DNA of 64,000 nt, taken from NCBI GenBank assembly GCA_012519655.1, contig JAAYPS010000131.1, positions 35,856 through 99,855 of the forward strand, read 5' to 3'. Positions within the stretch are counted from its first letter, which is position 1, and every line of letters starts with the position of its first letter. The notes under the pieces were generated by a model that had not been told where the DNA came from, ran no database searches, and saw only the letters and a program-made list of their open reading frames with translations. Below, piece by piece: positions 1 to 12,006 of the stretch. The position numbers were made by a program, and so were the translations under genes. Source of the DNA: Clostridiaceae bacterium (GTDB lineage: Bacteria > Bacillota > Clostridia > DSM-8532).

Positions 1-2445
1 ATAATGACGGCTTGATAAGTAAACCTCTCGAGTCATTATTCTGCCATTTCCGTCATACCATATTAACTCAGCAGTATAATATCCAATAGTTGGATCTTTG
101 AGATCGAACACTTGTGAAGCAACACCATTTTCATCAGTCTTGAATGAAAACCCTTTTACATTTTCGGTACGTTCTTCATAACGATAGCGTTTTCTGACTA
201 CCTTATTGATATAGTCATATTCTTCGCCATCTTCAATCTTTTCATAGTAGTGATAAATAATGGAACCTGAAATTTTCTTAAAGGCAACAGGTTCGCCTAA
301 GAAATCTTCTACATATTCTTCGTTTTTTTCTGGATTATTAATCTTATCAAGATTTATTTTATTAAGCTTAGCTTCCAAGGTTGTTATTCCGTCTTTATCG
401 GTTGAAGAAGTAAACGTCGCGTTGATATCATTTATAAATACACGCACATATTCACTGCCATGAATCATTCCACTTTCCGGTAGGGAAGCAGTTGCATTTA
501 GATATACCCTGCGTTCACCTTGAGCGGTATTATCACTGGTGGTTGCTTTGAACGGAATAGTTATATTCCCATTAGTACCAGCATTTTCAGTTGCGCTTTT
601 GTTTTCAAAAGGATAACCACCTAAGCTATATGAAACATCAAGGAATGGAAGTGGTGTACCATCGAAAAATGCCGGAGTTATGGTAAAGTTTACAGTTTCC
701 CCAAGAAATATAGCATTTTTATCCTTTTCAACAGTCATTTTGTATGCAGGTTTAACATAATTTTCAACACTTATATAGTGGCTATTGATAATATTATCAC
801 CGGATTTTATCGTAATTTGATAGCCGCCGGGGGATAACTGTGGTAGTTTAAAATCACCTTCGAAAAAGCCATCATTCGTGGATACTTTTACTGAAACCAG
901 GGGTTTTTGGATACTTGGGAGATAAAAGCTTAATATTTTGGGTCCAGGCATTCCCCAGTAGTTTCCTTGTGCAATTTCTACTGTAATTTCCTCAGGTGCT
1001 GTTGCGTCTTCACGATCCCTTAAGTATCCCCAAAAATGGACTTGATCGTCGGGTTTATAAAGATTTCTGTCTGTTTGGAAATACCGCCAGTAATCTCTTT
1101 GGGAGTAGTAGTTATCATAGTATGTTCTATATATATTATTAATTAATATCAGTTCATCGGCGCCCTTGTTGATTGTGAAGTAATTAAGCTTATAAACGCC
1201 CATTTCGTCGGGTTCATCTACTATCGTCTCAAAAGTAACGATGCCAGCTTCATTGGTTGTATAGGTTTTGTTTTCATCACTAATCGCCACTTTCGCACCT
1301 TCCACAGGTTTTCCTGTTAGCAAGTTGTTTATCCAGAAAAGAGTCTGCGTATCGCTTTGTGTAAAGTATGCAGATATGTCTGTTACTTGTATAAGAGCTT
1401 GTGTAGTAAGCCCGTTGTAAGTGCTTTCGACAATATAAAAACCTTTTTGCAGGACTTCAGGTACTGATAAATAGCGTTGTTGCCATTGTGTCATATCAAA
1501 GGTTTGCTCAAAGGATAAAACTCTTGAAAGGCTCTTAGTATCAATTAAGCCATCCTCAATATTTGAATATGCCCAATAAGGTCTTTCATATATTGATTTT
1601 ACAGCATCGATAAAGTCGTCCGAACTGTCAAACTTGTAAATTGAAGTGTTGACAACAGCTTGCGCTATGTTGCGATCGGCAGAGTATATGTTTATTGGTA
1701 ACAAAGGTGCGTCATTAGTAGAGAACTCTATCATTGAATATCCAAATGACAGACTTCCCTTGTAAACAGTTTCTTTGATGTCTTCAGGCGCTGTTTCAAA
1801 TGCAAAAACATAATCTTTATCAAGCTTTTGCTTAGTACCATTGAGCGGCAAGCCCTTTTTAATTTTAATTGTATATACTGTTCCGGGTTCAAGTTTTTTT
1901 GGAATGAAAACAGCAGTGTAGCCATTGGTTTCAAAACGTCCTGCCACATGGGGTGATATTTCAAAATATTTATCAACATTCCCAAAGTCTTTATGGCTAA
2001 AATAAATTTCTATTCCACTGTTTACAGGCACATAATTTGACTGATGTCCAGGTAATGTGCCTAAAATTGAAAAACCTCTCTGTGTCTGAAATGTCCAAGA
2101 TACAGTTTCGTTTTCTTGTGTAGTCAATACAAATGTGTAAAGATTGTTTTCTTCAAATTCTTTTTCGGGACTTACAAGAAATTCTTTTTCGCTGCTTTTG
2201 GTGATTTCTATCTGCATATCACCAAGAAGCCTTAACATTTCGCTTATTTCTTCTTGACTAAAATCATCTTTTGTTTTCAAGATAAAATCAGTGTCAACTC
2301 CTATACCAGAGGCGTCGGTAGAAATGGGTGTTAGCATAAAGCCATTTCTGTATTCTTCGGCATATGCAGTAGTTATCGGGTTGGTAACCCAGAATACTGC
2401 GGTAATAAGAGTGAGTGCAAGTACTATTGCAATTAATTTTCTCAT
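1..2445 (-). CDS. Alpha-2-macroglobulin family protein, N-terminal part (cut by left edge)
   Basis: The minus-strand frame is open for 815 codons from an ATG at 2445, with AAGGGGG just upstream, and runs off the left edge. Residues 1-30 form a Sec signal peptide ending AYA before Glu; there is no lipobox cysteine. Successive beta-sandwich stretches follow, including the macroglobulin-type motif YKPDDQVHFWGYLRD, which matches the MG3 region of bacterial alpha-2-macroglobulins. The thioester (CxEQ) region, if present, lies outside the window. Family members are exported protease traps or envelope-defence proteins. I checked the frame at several places and found no break. The family call rests on the motif and overall architecture. 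Confidence 0.8.
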   Translation of the reverse strand, partial: MRKLIAIVLALTLITAVFWVTNPITTAYAEEYRNGFMLTPISTDASGIGVDTDFILKTKDDFSQEEISEMLRLLGDMQIEITKSSEKEFLVSPEKEFEENNLYTFVLTTQENETVSWTFQTQRGFSILGTLPGHQSNYVPVNSGIEIYFSHKDFGNVDKYFEISPHVAGRFETNGYTAVFIPKKLEPGTVYTIKIKKGLPLNGTKQKLDKDYVFAFETAPEDIKETVYKGSLSFGYSMIEFSTNDAPLLPINIYSADRNIAQAVVNTSIYKFDSSDDFIDAVKSIYERPYWAYSNIEDGLIDTKSLSRVLSFEQTFDMTQWQQRYLSVPEVLQKGFYIVESTYNGLTTQALIQVTDISAYFTQSDTQTLFWINNLLTGKPVEGAKVAISDENKTYTTNEAGIVTFETIVDEPDEMGVYKLNYFTINKGADELILINNIYRTYYDNYYSQRDYWRYFQTDRNLYKPDDQVHFWGYLRDREDATAPEEITVEIAQGNYWGMPGPKILSFYLPSIQKPLVSVKVSTNDGFFEGDFKLPQLSPGGYQITIKSGDNIINSHYISVENYVKPAYKMTVEKDKNAIFLGETVNFTITPAFFDGTPLPFLDVSYSLGGYPFENKSATENAGTNGNITIPFKATTSDNTAQGERRVYLNATASLPESGMIHGSEYVRVFINDINATFTSSTDKDGITTLEAKLNKINLDKINNPEKNEEYVEDFLGEPVAFKKISGSIIYHYYEKIEDGEEYDYINKVVRKRYRYEERTENVKGFSFKTDENGVASQVFDLKDPTIGYYTAELIWYDGNGRIMTREVYLSSRHY

Positions 2446-2834
2446 TTAATTTACCCCCTTAAGTCAATAATATTTCATCAAAAGATCCATAAGAGCCCTG
2501 CCGTAGAGTCAATCTATGGTCGGGTTTAAATACCTGCCGCGCTATTTTACCGCTTTTGCTTAGTTGTTGCTCCAACTCTCCTAAAAGAGGCATTTGATAA
2601 AATATTCGTAGTACACTCAATATTCTTTTACTGTACTTACATTATATTGACGGTCATGATATGCAAATAGTTCCACATACTTTTCAAGGAATGTGGAGTG
2701 TATGCTAATGTTGTATTGGTCATAGCATATCTGTATTATTCAAAACCTTATTCTTAGTGTATAATAGGGTCATAATACAATTTGACTGAGGATATGGAAC
2801 GCTAATTTGAAATTGATGCTAAGGAGTGTGAAGC
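2446..2834. other. Divergent intergenic region with a long candidate leader and two inverted repeats
   Basis: This 389 bp separates the minus-strand macroglobulin gene from the plus-strand regulator. On the minus strand a TATAAT lies about 195 nt before the macroglobulin start, so its transcript may carry a long leader. That leader has two direct copies of CGGCAGG (plus-strand 2497-2503 and 2533-2539) and a hairpin pairing CCATA (2487-2491) with TATGG (2515-2519). Near the regulator are two perfect 7-bp inverted repeats (2672-2678/2691-2697 and 2701-2707/2723-2729). A TATAAT at 2760-2765 is the likely -10 for the regulator; its -35 is weak. I could not match the leader to a known riboswitch class. 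Confidence 0.5.
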
Positions 2835-3881
2835 TTGAGAGTAACATTAAAAGATATTGCAGATAAATTGAATTTGTCTGTTAATACCGTTTCACGTGGG
2901 CTACGAGATATGCCGGATGTTGCTGAAGAAACAAAAGAATTAATTCGGCAAACAGCTAAACATTTAGGATATCGAAAAAATTTGGCGGCAAGCAGGTTAA
3001 GAACTAACCGTTCATATATAATAGGCGTTGTAGTGACAGATTATAGTAATCCAGCTATGAGTAAAATCATTAACGGGGTAGAATCGGTGGGTAAGCGTGC
3101 TGGATATACTATTATGACTGGAGCTAGCAATGAAAATGCAATTGATGAAGAAAACTGTGTAAATAGAATGCTTGAGCAAGGGGTGGATGGCTTAATCATA
3201 ATCCCTACCCTATTAAATGTTTCACTATTAGAAAAAATTGATGATACCAATGTACCCTATGTATTGGCAGTCCGAAAGTATGACGGATATTCTTGTAATA
3301 CAATTTATTGTGATGATGTTTATGGAGCTGATTTAGTTGCAGAGAAGCTATACCAGTGTGGACACAGGAGTTTTTTGTATGTCTCTGGTCTGAAGCATAT
3401 TTCGTCGGATAAAGAACGCTTAATTGGCTTTACTAACCGTCTTAAAAGCCATGGTATCCCTAATAGTTCTATGCATGTATTACAGAGCAATGGGAGCCGT
3501 ATTGATGCTTATAATGTAACTAATAATTGGTTAATGAAGCATTCAAAGAAGATGGAACTTCCTGTTTCTGCAATATTTGCGTTTTCTGATTATGCGGCAT
3601 GTGGAGTTTACATGGCTTTAAAAGAACATGGATACAGAATACCGCAGGATGTGTCAATTGTAGGCTATGACAATAATGAATTTTCAACAATACTTGATCC
3701 GGCACTTAGCACGGTAGACAACCACTTCTATGAAATTGGTCAAAGTGCAGCTAAACGGGTGCTTGTAATGCTTGAACAACCAAAAGAAATATGGCAACAA
3801 AACCCTGAGCAAATTACCACAACTCCTAACTTAGTTTGGAGAAATTCTGTAAGTACTCCTAATAAAGCTTTAAGTACATAA
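2835..3881 (+). CDS. LacI family transcriptional regulator
   Basis: A 348-residue LacI/GalR regulator. Residues 1-55 are the helix-turn-helix and hinge (VTLKDIADKLNLSVNTVSRGL, then LGYRKNLAASRLR). From about residue 60 (SYIIGVVVTDYSNP) follows a periplasmic-binding-protein-like ligand and dimer domain ending near NLVWRNS. The start is TTG at 2835, placed by AAGGAG at 2821-2826. It probably senses a sugar. It converges with the arabinofuranosidase gene downstream, so a role in hemicellulose use is plausible, but the ligand and operator are unknown. Confidence 0.92.
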   Translation: MRVTLKDIADKLNLSVNTVSRGLRDMPDVAEETKELIRQTAKHLGYRKNLAASRLRTNRSYIIGVVVTDYSNPAMSKIINGVESVGKRAGYTIMTGASNENAIDEENCVNRMLEQGVDGLIIIPTLLNVSLLEKIDDTNVPYVLAVRKYDGYSCNTIYCDDVYGADLVAEKLYQCGHRSFLYVSGLKHISSDKERLIGFTNRLKSHGIPNSSMHVLQSNGSRIDAYNVTNNWLMKHSKKMELPVSAIFAFSDYAACGVYMALKEHGYRIPQDVSIVGYDNNEFSTILDPALSTVDNHFYEIGQSAAKRVLVMLEQPKEIWQQNPEQITTTPNLVWRNSVSTPNKALST

Positions 3882-3887
3882 AAAGTA

Positions 3888-3935
3888 AATGCCACACAAA
3901 AGAATTAATAAACTTTTATGTGGCATTGTATTTTA
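3888..3935. terminator. Bidirectional intrinsic terminator between lacI-type gene and GH51 gene
   Basis: AATGCCACA (3888-3896) pairs perfectly with TGTGGCATT (3919-3927). The stem continues inward through AAAAG/CTTTT after one mismatch. T-rich sequence follows on the plus strand, and the minus-strand exit is also T-rich, so the hairpin can end both convergent transcripts. Confidence 0.75.
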
Positions 3936-3994
3936 TTCTTCACTGTAATTGAATACAGAACATGTTTATATTGTAATGTCAATAAGTCTTTAGT

Positions 3995-5548
<1,554 letters not shown>

Positions 5549-5727
5549 CTACTACAAAATGTACGGTTATTTATTAATAATACTTACATTAACGATAATA
5601 TCATATATTAAGTTACATTTCCATGATAAAATTGATTTTATATAATCTATATACACTAAAGCTAAACGAAAGAACTTAACCGACGCCATTGTAAAGATTT
5701 CAAAAGAAACAATTAGGACTCTTATGT

Positions 5728-5754
5728 TAACTAAATAATGGATTTTGCCGAAAT
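5728..5754 (+). promoter_or_regulatory. Flagellar sigma (sigma-D/FliA)-like promoter candidate
   Basis: TAAC, 15 nt, then GCCGAAAT resembles the TAAA-N15-GCCGATAA consensus of sigma-D, with one mismatch in the -35 and two in the -10. It lies about 160 nt before a chemoreceptor gene, a standard sigma-D target. Confidence 0.35.
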
Positions 5755-5913
5755 TAATCTAAATGAAGTGATTAAGTTTCGTTTTCTGTTATTCACCCTT
5801 ACATTATTCGCTGGATTCAATAAACATATCTATAAATTGTAGAAAGAGGGTAAATATAATCTGACTATTGGGTAATTAGTTTTACTCGCGACAGAAAGGT
5901 TTAGGTGGTTTGG

Positions 5914-8016
5914 ATGAGGATGAGAAGTATAAGTTCAAGAATTATTTTGTCATTCGGATTATTACTTTTAATAGTTTGTTTAGGGTTTGGAGTGGTATCA
6001 TATTTTGCCTCTTCAAACTCTTTAACTAAAGTGCTTAATGATACAATGCCCAAATTTGCAGTAGAAGCCTCTTTAACAATCGAGGACAGCATACAGAATC
6101 AATTGAACATATTGGACATTGTGGCTTCGTCGGAGAGTATGAAGGCATTAATAGAGTCGGATGGTAATTATTCTGATATAGTACCCATACTATCGAATGA
6201 AACAAAAAGAGCAGGACATCAGAAAATGGTATTCATAGATAAAAGTGGGAAAGCTATAACCGATCGCGGAGAGAGCTCTGACATGAAGCATAATATCCTT
6301 TATAAGACAGCATTTTCGGGGAAGAGTACCGTATCAGAACCTTTGTTTGATGAAGATGGAAGTGGGATTGTTATGGCTTATGCTGTACCAGTAGTAGTGG
6401 ATAATGATGTTCTCGGTGTGATGATGGCTATAAGAGATGGACTGGAATTGAGCGAATTTGCTAAAAGAATTCAATTTGGTGAAACAACTGAAGCCTTTAT
6501 TATAAATAATCAAGGTCGAACCATTGCCCATGCAAATACCGAGTTGTTGAAGGACATCATCACAGCTGGAACAACTGATGCTATAACCACGGCCTCTCTT
6601 TTAATTACGTCAGAAACCGCAAGAAAGGTTGACGCAGTTACTTCTGCAACGCTCGAACAAGCTGGAACTGATGGAGATTTGGGATTTGATAATTTTACCG
6701 AGGTTCAGAAAAAAATGATGGAGGGCACAACGGGTTTCGAAGAATACAAGTACAAAGGTATTAAAAAAATGGTAGGCTTTGCACCAATCCCCAATTACGG
6801 CTGGTCTATAGCAGTTGCCGTCGATAGGGATGAGATGATGTCTGAGTTATCCAATCTACAAATGGTAGTGATTATTATATCTGCTCTGTTCCTGGTTGTA
6901 GGATTTTTGGTATCTTTCCTAATAGGAAAAAATATTTCGAAACCTGTAACCGAATTGACCAACCAGTGTATAACAATAGCTGAAGGTGATTTCACCACTA
7001 ATATGAACGATAAGTATTCTAATAGAAGTGATGAAATAGGTGAATTGGCAAGAGGCTTTAAGAAAATAAATGAAAATGTATCAAAGATTATTGAAAATGT
7101 TATATCTGAGGCAAAAAGCGTAGATAATTCGATTTTATTTGCAAGTGATAGTATGTCCAAACTGACAGATGAAATCCATGTGATATCGTCCATTACACAG
7201 GACTTATCTGCAAAAATTGAAGAAACCTCTGCTATGACCGAAGAAATGAATGCTACTACAACACAAATTGAAACTGCTATAGATACTATTGCTACAAAGG
7301 CTCAACAAGGTGCGGTATCGGCTGGTGAAATCAGTAAAAGAGCTAATGAATTACGAAATAGTGCTAAAGAATCAAAAGAAAGTGCACATGATATTAGTAT
7401 GAATAATGCCGTAAGATTAAGAGAAGCCATTGAAAAGGCAAAGGCAGTGGAGAGAATAAGTATTTTATCAGATGCAATTTTGGAGATTGCCTCCCGTACA
7501 AATCTACTTTCATTAAACGCTACAATTGAGGCAGCACAAGCAGGGGATGCAGGTAGAGGATTTGCAGTTGTTGCTGAAGAAATCAGAAACCTGGCCGAGA
7601 ACTCAAGAAAATCTGCAGCAGAGATACAAGAAGTTACGCAACAGGTTTTCGAATCGGTACATAATCTATCTGAATGTTCAGAGGAAGTTCTGGATTTTAT
7701 CGAATATAAGGTTTCAAAAGACTATGATATGCTTGCTGAAACAGGAGAATTATACAATAACGATGCTCGCATGATAGATGACATGGTATCGGATTTCAGC
7801 GCAACATCTGAGGAGCTATACTCATCTGTGCAAAGCATAATGAGTGCAATAAGTGAGGTTGCAGAGGCTGCAGTTGAAGGAGCCACCGAAACAGCTGATA
7901 TTGCGTATGAAACAAATATTGTTGTAGCTAAAGCCGATGAAGTTTTAGAACAAGCAAAGGTAGTAAGAGATAGTGCAAGTAAGCTTTTAGAAACTGTAGC
8001 ACTTTTTAAGGTGTAG
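5914..8016 (+). CDS. Methyl-accepting chemotaxis protein
   Basis: A transmembrane chemoreceptor of about 700 residues. TM1 is at residues 8-30. An extracellular double-Cache-like sensor domain runs from about 35 to 300, TM2 from about 314 to 337, then HAMP ([12 protein letters not shown] onward). The cytoplasmic coiled-coil signalling domain has its kinase-control tip at about 545-562 ([18 protein letters not shown]). It should pass ligand occupancy to CheA/CheW and so to the CheY encoded at 63.2 kb. AGGTGG at 5903-5908 favours ATG 5914; GTG 5905 and ATG 5920 are alternatives. The ligand is unknown. Confidence 0.93.
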   Translation: MRMRSISSRIILSFGLLLLIVCLGFGVVSYFASSNSLTKVLNDTMPKFAVEASLTIEDSIQNQLNILDIVASSESMKALIESDGNYSDIVPILSNETKRAGHQKMVFIDKSGKAITDRGESSDMKHNILYKTAFSGKSTVSEPLFDEDGSGIVMAYAVPVVVDNDVLGVMMAIRDGLELSEFAKRIQFGETTEAFIINNQGRTIAHANTELLKDIITAGTTDAITTASLLITSETARKVDAVTSATLEQAGTDGDLGFDNFTEVQKKMMEGTTGFEEYKYKGIKKMVGFAPIPNYGWSIAVAVDRDEMMSELSNLQMVVIIISALFLVVGFLVSFLIGKNISKPVTELTNQCITIAEGDFTTNMNDKYSNRSDEIGELARGFKKINENVSKIIENVISEAKSVDNSILFASDSMSKLTDEIHVISSITQDLSAKIEETSAMTEEMNATTTQIETAIDTIATKAQQGAVSAGEISKRANELRNSAKESKESAHDISMNNAVRLREAIEKAKAVERISILSDAILEIASRTNLLSLNATIEAAQAGDAGRGFAVVAEEIRNLAENSRKSAAEIQEVTQQVFESVHNLSECSEEVLDFIEYKVSKDYDMLAETGELYNNDARMIDDMVSDFSATSEELYSSVQSIMSAISEVAEAAVEGATETADIAYETNIVVAKADEVLEQAKVVRDSASKLLETVALFKV

Positions 8017-8117
8017 AACGCCTATTATAGCTCAATAGTGTAGTGCGTGATCATACGGCGGTACATAAAAAAGTGGACCAGAATTGTTAAAATGTTCACA
8101 ATTGTTGTTACAAGGTA

Positions 8118-8146
8118 TGGACACCAAAAACTTTGAATGATAAAAT
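8118..8146 (+). promoter_or_regulatory. Sigma-A-type promoter of serC
   Basis: TGGACA (8118-8123) and TAAAAT (8141-8146) are 17 nt apart, about 50 nt before the serC start. Confidence 0.45.
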
Positions 8147-8196
8147 AATAGAAAATTTAAACTTAGATAAAAATATATATATCTGGAGGATTGAAA

Positions 8197-9276
8197 ATGA
8201 GCAGAGTGTATAATTTTTCCGCAGGACCCTCAGCGCTACCTGTAGAGGTTCTGGAAATAGCAAGGGATGAAATGCTTGATTGGCATGGCAGCGGAATGTC
8301 AGTTATGGAAATGAGTCATCGTTCTAAATGGTATGATGATATAATTAAGAAAGCAGAAGCAGATTTGAGGGAGCTTATGAATATCCCTTCAAATTACAAG
8401 GTTCTTTTCTTACAGGGTGGAGCATACACTCAGTTCGCAATGGTTCCTATGAACCTGATGAAAAAGGGTAAAGCTGATTATGTAAATACTGGAGCATGGT
8501 CAAAAAAGGCAATAAGTGAAGCAAGAAAATATGGAAAGATAAATGTAGTGGCTTCATCTGAGGATGAAACATTTACCTACATTCCTGAGCTTAACCCAGA
8601 TACATTTAGTTTAGACGCAGACTACTTTTACATCACAACTAACAACACTATATATGGAACACGATATACAAAACTTCCCGAGACAGGAAATGTTCCTCTC
8701 GTTGCAGATATGTCATCCAACATACTCTCAGAGGTATATGATGTATCAAAATTTGGGTTAATATTTGCAGGTGCTCAGAAAAATATGGGCCCAGCAGGGG
8801 TTGTGGCTGTCATAATTCGAGAAGATCTGATTTCTGATACTGCACTTGAAGTTCCTACAATGCTACAATACAAGGTTCAAGCTGAGAACGGCTCATTGTT
8901 CAATACACCACCTTGCTATAGCATTTATATTTGTGGACTAGTTTATGAATGGCTTAAAAAACTCGGTGGAATACCCGCAATGCAAAAAATCAATGAAGAA
9001 AAAGCTGCTATGCTATATGATTTTCTTGACAACTCTAGTATGTTTAGGGGAACGGTACATAAGAAGGATCGCTCCCTTATGAACATTCCTTTTGTAACAG
9101 GTAATAAAGACCTTGATGCAAAGTTTGTCAAGGAAGCAACTGAAAATGGTCTTGTAAATTTGAAGGGCCATAGGAGTGTAGGTGGCATGAGAGCTAGTAT
9201 ATACAATGCAATGCCTGTTGAAGGTGTAAAGAAGCTGATAGAATTCATGAAGGATTTTGAAGTTAATAACAAATAA
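8197..9276 (+). CDS. serC: Phosphoserine aminotransferase
   Basis: A PLP-dependent class V aminotransferase that converts 3-phosphohydroxypyruvate and glutamate to phosphoserine; the family can also act in pyridoxal phosphate synthesis. Its 359 residues match the usual length of about 360. The N-terminal [12 protein letters not shown] and the Schiff-base lysine Lys195 in [11 protein letters not shown] are diagnostic, and the C-terminus carries the usual [18 protein letters not shown] 8197 has GGAGGA 6 nt upstream; the in-frame TTG at 8191 is too close to it. No serA or serB is adjacent. It stands alone between its own promoter and a strong terminator. Confidence 0.97.
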   Translation: MSRVYNFSAGPSALPVEVLEIARDEMLDWHGSGMSVMEMSHRSKWYDDIIKKAEADLRELMNIPSNYKVLFLQGGAYTQFAMVPMNLMKKGKADYVNTGAWSKKAISEARKYGKINVVASSEDETFTYIPELNPDTFSLDADYFYITTNNTIYGTRYTKLPETGNVPLVADMSSNILSEVYDVSKFGLIFAGAQKNMGPAGVVAVIIREDLISDTALEVPTMLQYKVQAENGSLFNTPPCYSIYICGLVYEWLKKLGGIPAMQKINEEKAAMLYDFLDNSSMFRGTVHKKDRSLMNIPFVTGNKDLDAKFVKEATENGLVNLKGHRSVGGMRASIYNAMPVEGVKKLIEFMKDFEVNNK

Positions 9277-9297
9277 AAAGAAGACATTAATAAATTG

Positions 9298-9332
9298 CAG
9301 GAAAGCTAGTTAAATAAGCTTTCCTGTTTTTT
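9298..9332 (+). terminator. Intrinsic terminator after serC
   Basis: CAGGAAAGCT (9298-9307) pairs perfectly with AGCTTTCCTG (9317-9326) around a 9-nt loop, followed by six T. Confidence 0.93.
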
Positions 9333-9366
9333 ATGCTCCAAAGCATTGGGCTGAGCAATTGATGCG

Positions 9367-9395
9367 TTGATATTTCCAAGGCATTCGGGTATGAT
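9367..9395 (+). promoter_or_regulatory. Sigma-A-type promoter of the radical SAM operon
   Basis: TTGATA (9367-9372), 17 nt, TATGAT (9390-9395), about 44 nt before the ATG. It probably drives the radical SAM, DUF2344 and RNase G genes. Confidence 0.6.
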
Positions 9396-9438
9396 TTATA
9401 ACAGAAGATAAACTAAAAAAGCATTATAGGGAGAGATT

Positions 9439-11310
9439 ATGAAAGTAAATCTTAGCGATAAAATACTTATGAGTGTGGAAAAGCCTGCGCGCTATACAGG
9501 TGGAGAATGGAACATGGTAGTAAAGGATCCGGGTACGGTAGATATCAGATTTGCGTTCTGTTTCCCTGATGTCTACGATGTGGGCATGTCACATCTCGGT
9601 ATGAAAATACTATACCATGTATTAAATAAAAGGGATGATACTTATTGCGAGCGTGTATTTGCTCCATGGATCGATATGGAGAAAGTTATGCGCCATGAGA
9701 ATATTCCTTTATTTGCGCTGGAGACAAAGGATAGAATAGACAAGTTCGATTTTTTAGGTTTCACTCTTCAATATGAAATGAGCTACACAAATGTATTAAA
9801 CATGTTAGATCTTGCAGGTCTTCCCATATTGGCATCTGAAAGGGATAAAACACACCCCTTTGTAATAGCCGGTGGCCCGTGTGCTTGCAACCCTGAACCG
9901 ATTGCCGAATTTATCGACTTTTTTGCAATTGGTGAAGGTGAGGAAGTCATTTTAGAAATTCTTGACGTATATAAGGAATGGAAATCAAGCAATGCAGAAA
10001 GACAAGATTTTCTAAAAAGAGTTGCCAAGATCCCAGGAGTATATGTTCCGTCGCTATATAATGTTTCATATAAAGAAGATAATACTATATCAAAAATTGA
10101 ACCTTTGCATCCTGATGTTCCCCAAACTGTAGATAAAAGAATTGTCAGCGATCTGGATGAAGTGGATTTTCCAGAGGATATTATAGTACCGTTCATTGGC
10201 ACTGTTCATGATAGGATTATGCTTGAAATGTTCAGGGGCTGTATTAGAGGCTGTAGATTCTGTCAAGCCGGCTTTATATATAGGCCAGTAAGGGAGAAAT
10301 CCCCAGAAGTCCTACTCAGTCAAGCAAAAGGGGCTATTGAAAAGACTGGGTATGAAGAAATATCACTTCTTTCGCTTAGTACAAGTGATTATTTATGTTT
10401 GACAGATTTTACAGAGCAGTTATTGAAATTGACAGAAGAAAGAAAAATCAACCTTTCACTTCCGTCCTTGCGCATTGATAATTTCTCACTTGATCTAATG
10501 GAGAAAGCACAAAAGGTTAGAAAAAGCGGTCTTACATTTGCGCCAGAGGCAGGTACTCAAAGACTTAGGGATGTAATAAATAAAGGTATTACACATGAGG
10601 ACATTACAAGCTCAATGCAATTGGCATTTGAAGGTGGCTGGAACAATATTAAGCTTTATTTTATGATGGGTCTTCCAACAGAGACAACAGAGGACGTGGA
10701 GGGTATTGCCAACCTTGCTAATGAAATTGTGAGTATATATTATGGAACACCAAAGGAAAAAAGAGCAAAAGGGTTAAAGGTAACTGTCAGTGCTGCCTGT
10801 TTTGTACCAAAACCTTTCACTCCCTTTCAATGGTTTGGGCAGGATACAATTGATAAGTTCCATGACAAGCAGAAAATTTTAAAAAGTAAGTTGTCAAAAG
10901 CATCAAGAAATATAACATATAATTGGCATGATGCAAGGGTGAGTTTGCTTGAAGCAGTTTTTGCCCGAGGTGACAGGCGGGTTGGGAAGGTACTGCTTAA
11001 GGCATGGGAAAATGGATGCAAATTTGATGGATGGAATGAGTATTTTAATTATGATGTATGGATGAAATCTTTCAATGAAGAAGGCATTGAGCCGGCTTTT
11101 TATGCCAATAGAGAAAGGAACTTTGATGAAGTTCTACCATGGAGTCATCTGAATATGGGTGTTTCTGAAAGGTTCTTACAGCGTGAGCGCGAAAGAGCAT
11201 ATAAAGGTATTACTACACCCAATTGTAGAGTACAATGTACAGGCTGTGGAAGTGCTGTGTTCGACACTGGCATATGCAAAGATTGTTCTATTGGAGGAGA
11301 AAAAGCATGA
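9439..11310 (+). CDS. B12-binding/radical SAM protein, TIGR03960 family
   Basis: A 623-residue iron-sulfur protein. The N-terminal 190 or so residues resemble a cobalamin-binding fold (FCFPDVYDVGMSHLGMKILY) and the radical SAM core starts near residue 240. The cluster cysteines are Cys268, Cys272 and Cys275 (FRGCIRGCRFCQAG). A cysteine-rich tail ends the protein (CRVQCTGCGSAVFDTGICKDC). It overlaps the DUF2344 gene by ATGA, and the two halves are usually adjacent or fused in Firmicutes. The reaction is not established for the family. Placement before RNase E/G and the L21/L27 genes hints at RNA or ribosome-related chemistry; that is inference. Confidence 0.9.
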   Translation: MKVNLSDKILMSVEKPARYTGGEWNMVVKDPGTVDIRFAFCFPDVYDVGMSHLGMKILYHVLNKRDDTYCERVFAPWIDMEKVMRHENIPLFALETKDRIDKFDFLGFTLQYEMSYTNVLNMLDLAGLPILASERDKTHPFVIAGGPCACNPEPIAEFIDFFAIGEGEEVILEILDVYKEWKSSNAERQDFLKRVAKIPGVYVPSLYNVSYKEDNTISKIEPLHPDVPQTVDKRIVSDLDEVDFPEDIIVPFIGTVHDRIMLEMFRGCIRGCRFCQAGFIYRPVREKSPEVLLSQAKGAIEKTGYEEISLLSLSTSDYLCLTDFTEQLLKLTEERKINLSLPSLRIDNFSLDLMEKAQKVRKSGLTFAPEAGTQRLRDVINKGITHEDITSSMQLAFEGGWNNIKLYFMMGLPTETTEDVEGIANLANEIVSIYYGTPKEKRAKGLKVTVSAACFVPKPFTPFQWFGQDTIDKFHDKQKILKSKLSKASRNITYNWHDARVSLLEAVFARGDRRVGKVLLKAWENGCKFDGWNEYFNYDVWMKSFNEEGIEPAFYANRERNFDEVLPWSHLNMGVSERFLQRERERAYKGITTPNCRVQCTGCGSAVFDTGICKDCSIGGEKA

Positions 11311-11990
11311 ATATAAGGTTTCAATTTAAACGTGGTGAGGAACTTAAGTTTATAAGCCATTTGGAAATAATGAGAGTTTTCGAAAGAGCATTTAAACGTG
11401 CTTCGATACAGGTTACTCACTCGCAAGGGTTTAATCCAAGACCCAATATAGTGTTTGCTCTCCCTATGCCTGTTGGGCTTTCAAGTGATGGTGAATTTGC
11501 AGATGTTGAGCTTGAGAAAACATACGAGTTAAGTGATTTCATTGAAAAAATTAACTCACACCTTCCTGAAGGAATAAAGGTAGTAGATGCTAAAGAAAAA
11601 ACAACTAAAACTAAAGTTATGGGTATTGTTAATGCCGCCCGCTATAGAATCGATTTTGAAGCTCCAAAAAATACCGAAATAAATGAAATTATATCTAATG
11701 TTCTGACCAAGAAAAAAATAATTGTACTAAAAAAGACAAAGCGCGGAGAGAATGAGTTTGATATAAGGCCGTTAGTATATGAACTGTCAGGGGACTTTGC
11801 AGAAGGAACAGGTTTTTTTAATGTTTTGCTTGGTGCAGGACAAAATGATAATGTCCGTCCCGAATTGTTTATTGAAGGAGTACAAGGTTGTATTGATATT
11901 CCTATTGAGATGTTGAAGATGCATAGGATAATGCTATATAGTAGTAGTGGAAACCTGTGGTTGCCATTGTTGGATAAAAGATTTTTATGA
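11307..11990 (+). CDS. Radical SAM-associated DUF2344 protein (TIGR03936)
   Basis: A 227-residue partner of the preceding radical SAM protein. The family signature is in the first 70 residues (RGEELKFISHLEIMR, then HSQGFNPRPN and ALPMPVGLSSDGEFADVELE). ATG 11307 overlaps the upstream stop as ATGA and has GGAGGAG upstream; longer in-frame starts would run into the radical SAM gene. The ATGA junction suggests coupled translation and a complex of equal stoichiometry. No catalytic residues are recognisable. Confidence 0.9.
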   Translation: MNIRFQFKRGEELKFISHLEIMRVFERAFKRASIQVTHSQGFNPRPNIVFALPMPVGLSSDGEFADVELEKTYELSDFIEKINSHLPEGIKVVDAKEKTTKTKVMGIVNAARYRIDFEAPKNTEINEIISNVLTKKKIIVLKKTKRGENEFDIRPLVYELSGDFAEGTGFFNVLLGAGQNDNVRPELFIEGVQGCIDIPIEMLKMHRIMLYSSSGNLWLPLLDKRFL

Positions 11991-12006
11991 TAATAGATGG
12001 AGTAAT

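Noticed and set aside
2461-2560. Known riboswitch (GEMM, SAM, TPP, T-box, cobalamin, M-box) before the macroglobulin gene
   Set aside because: I looked for the core motifs of each class from memory and found none; it is kept only as an unassigned leader.
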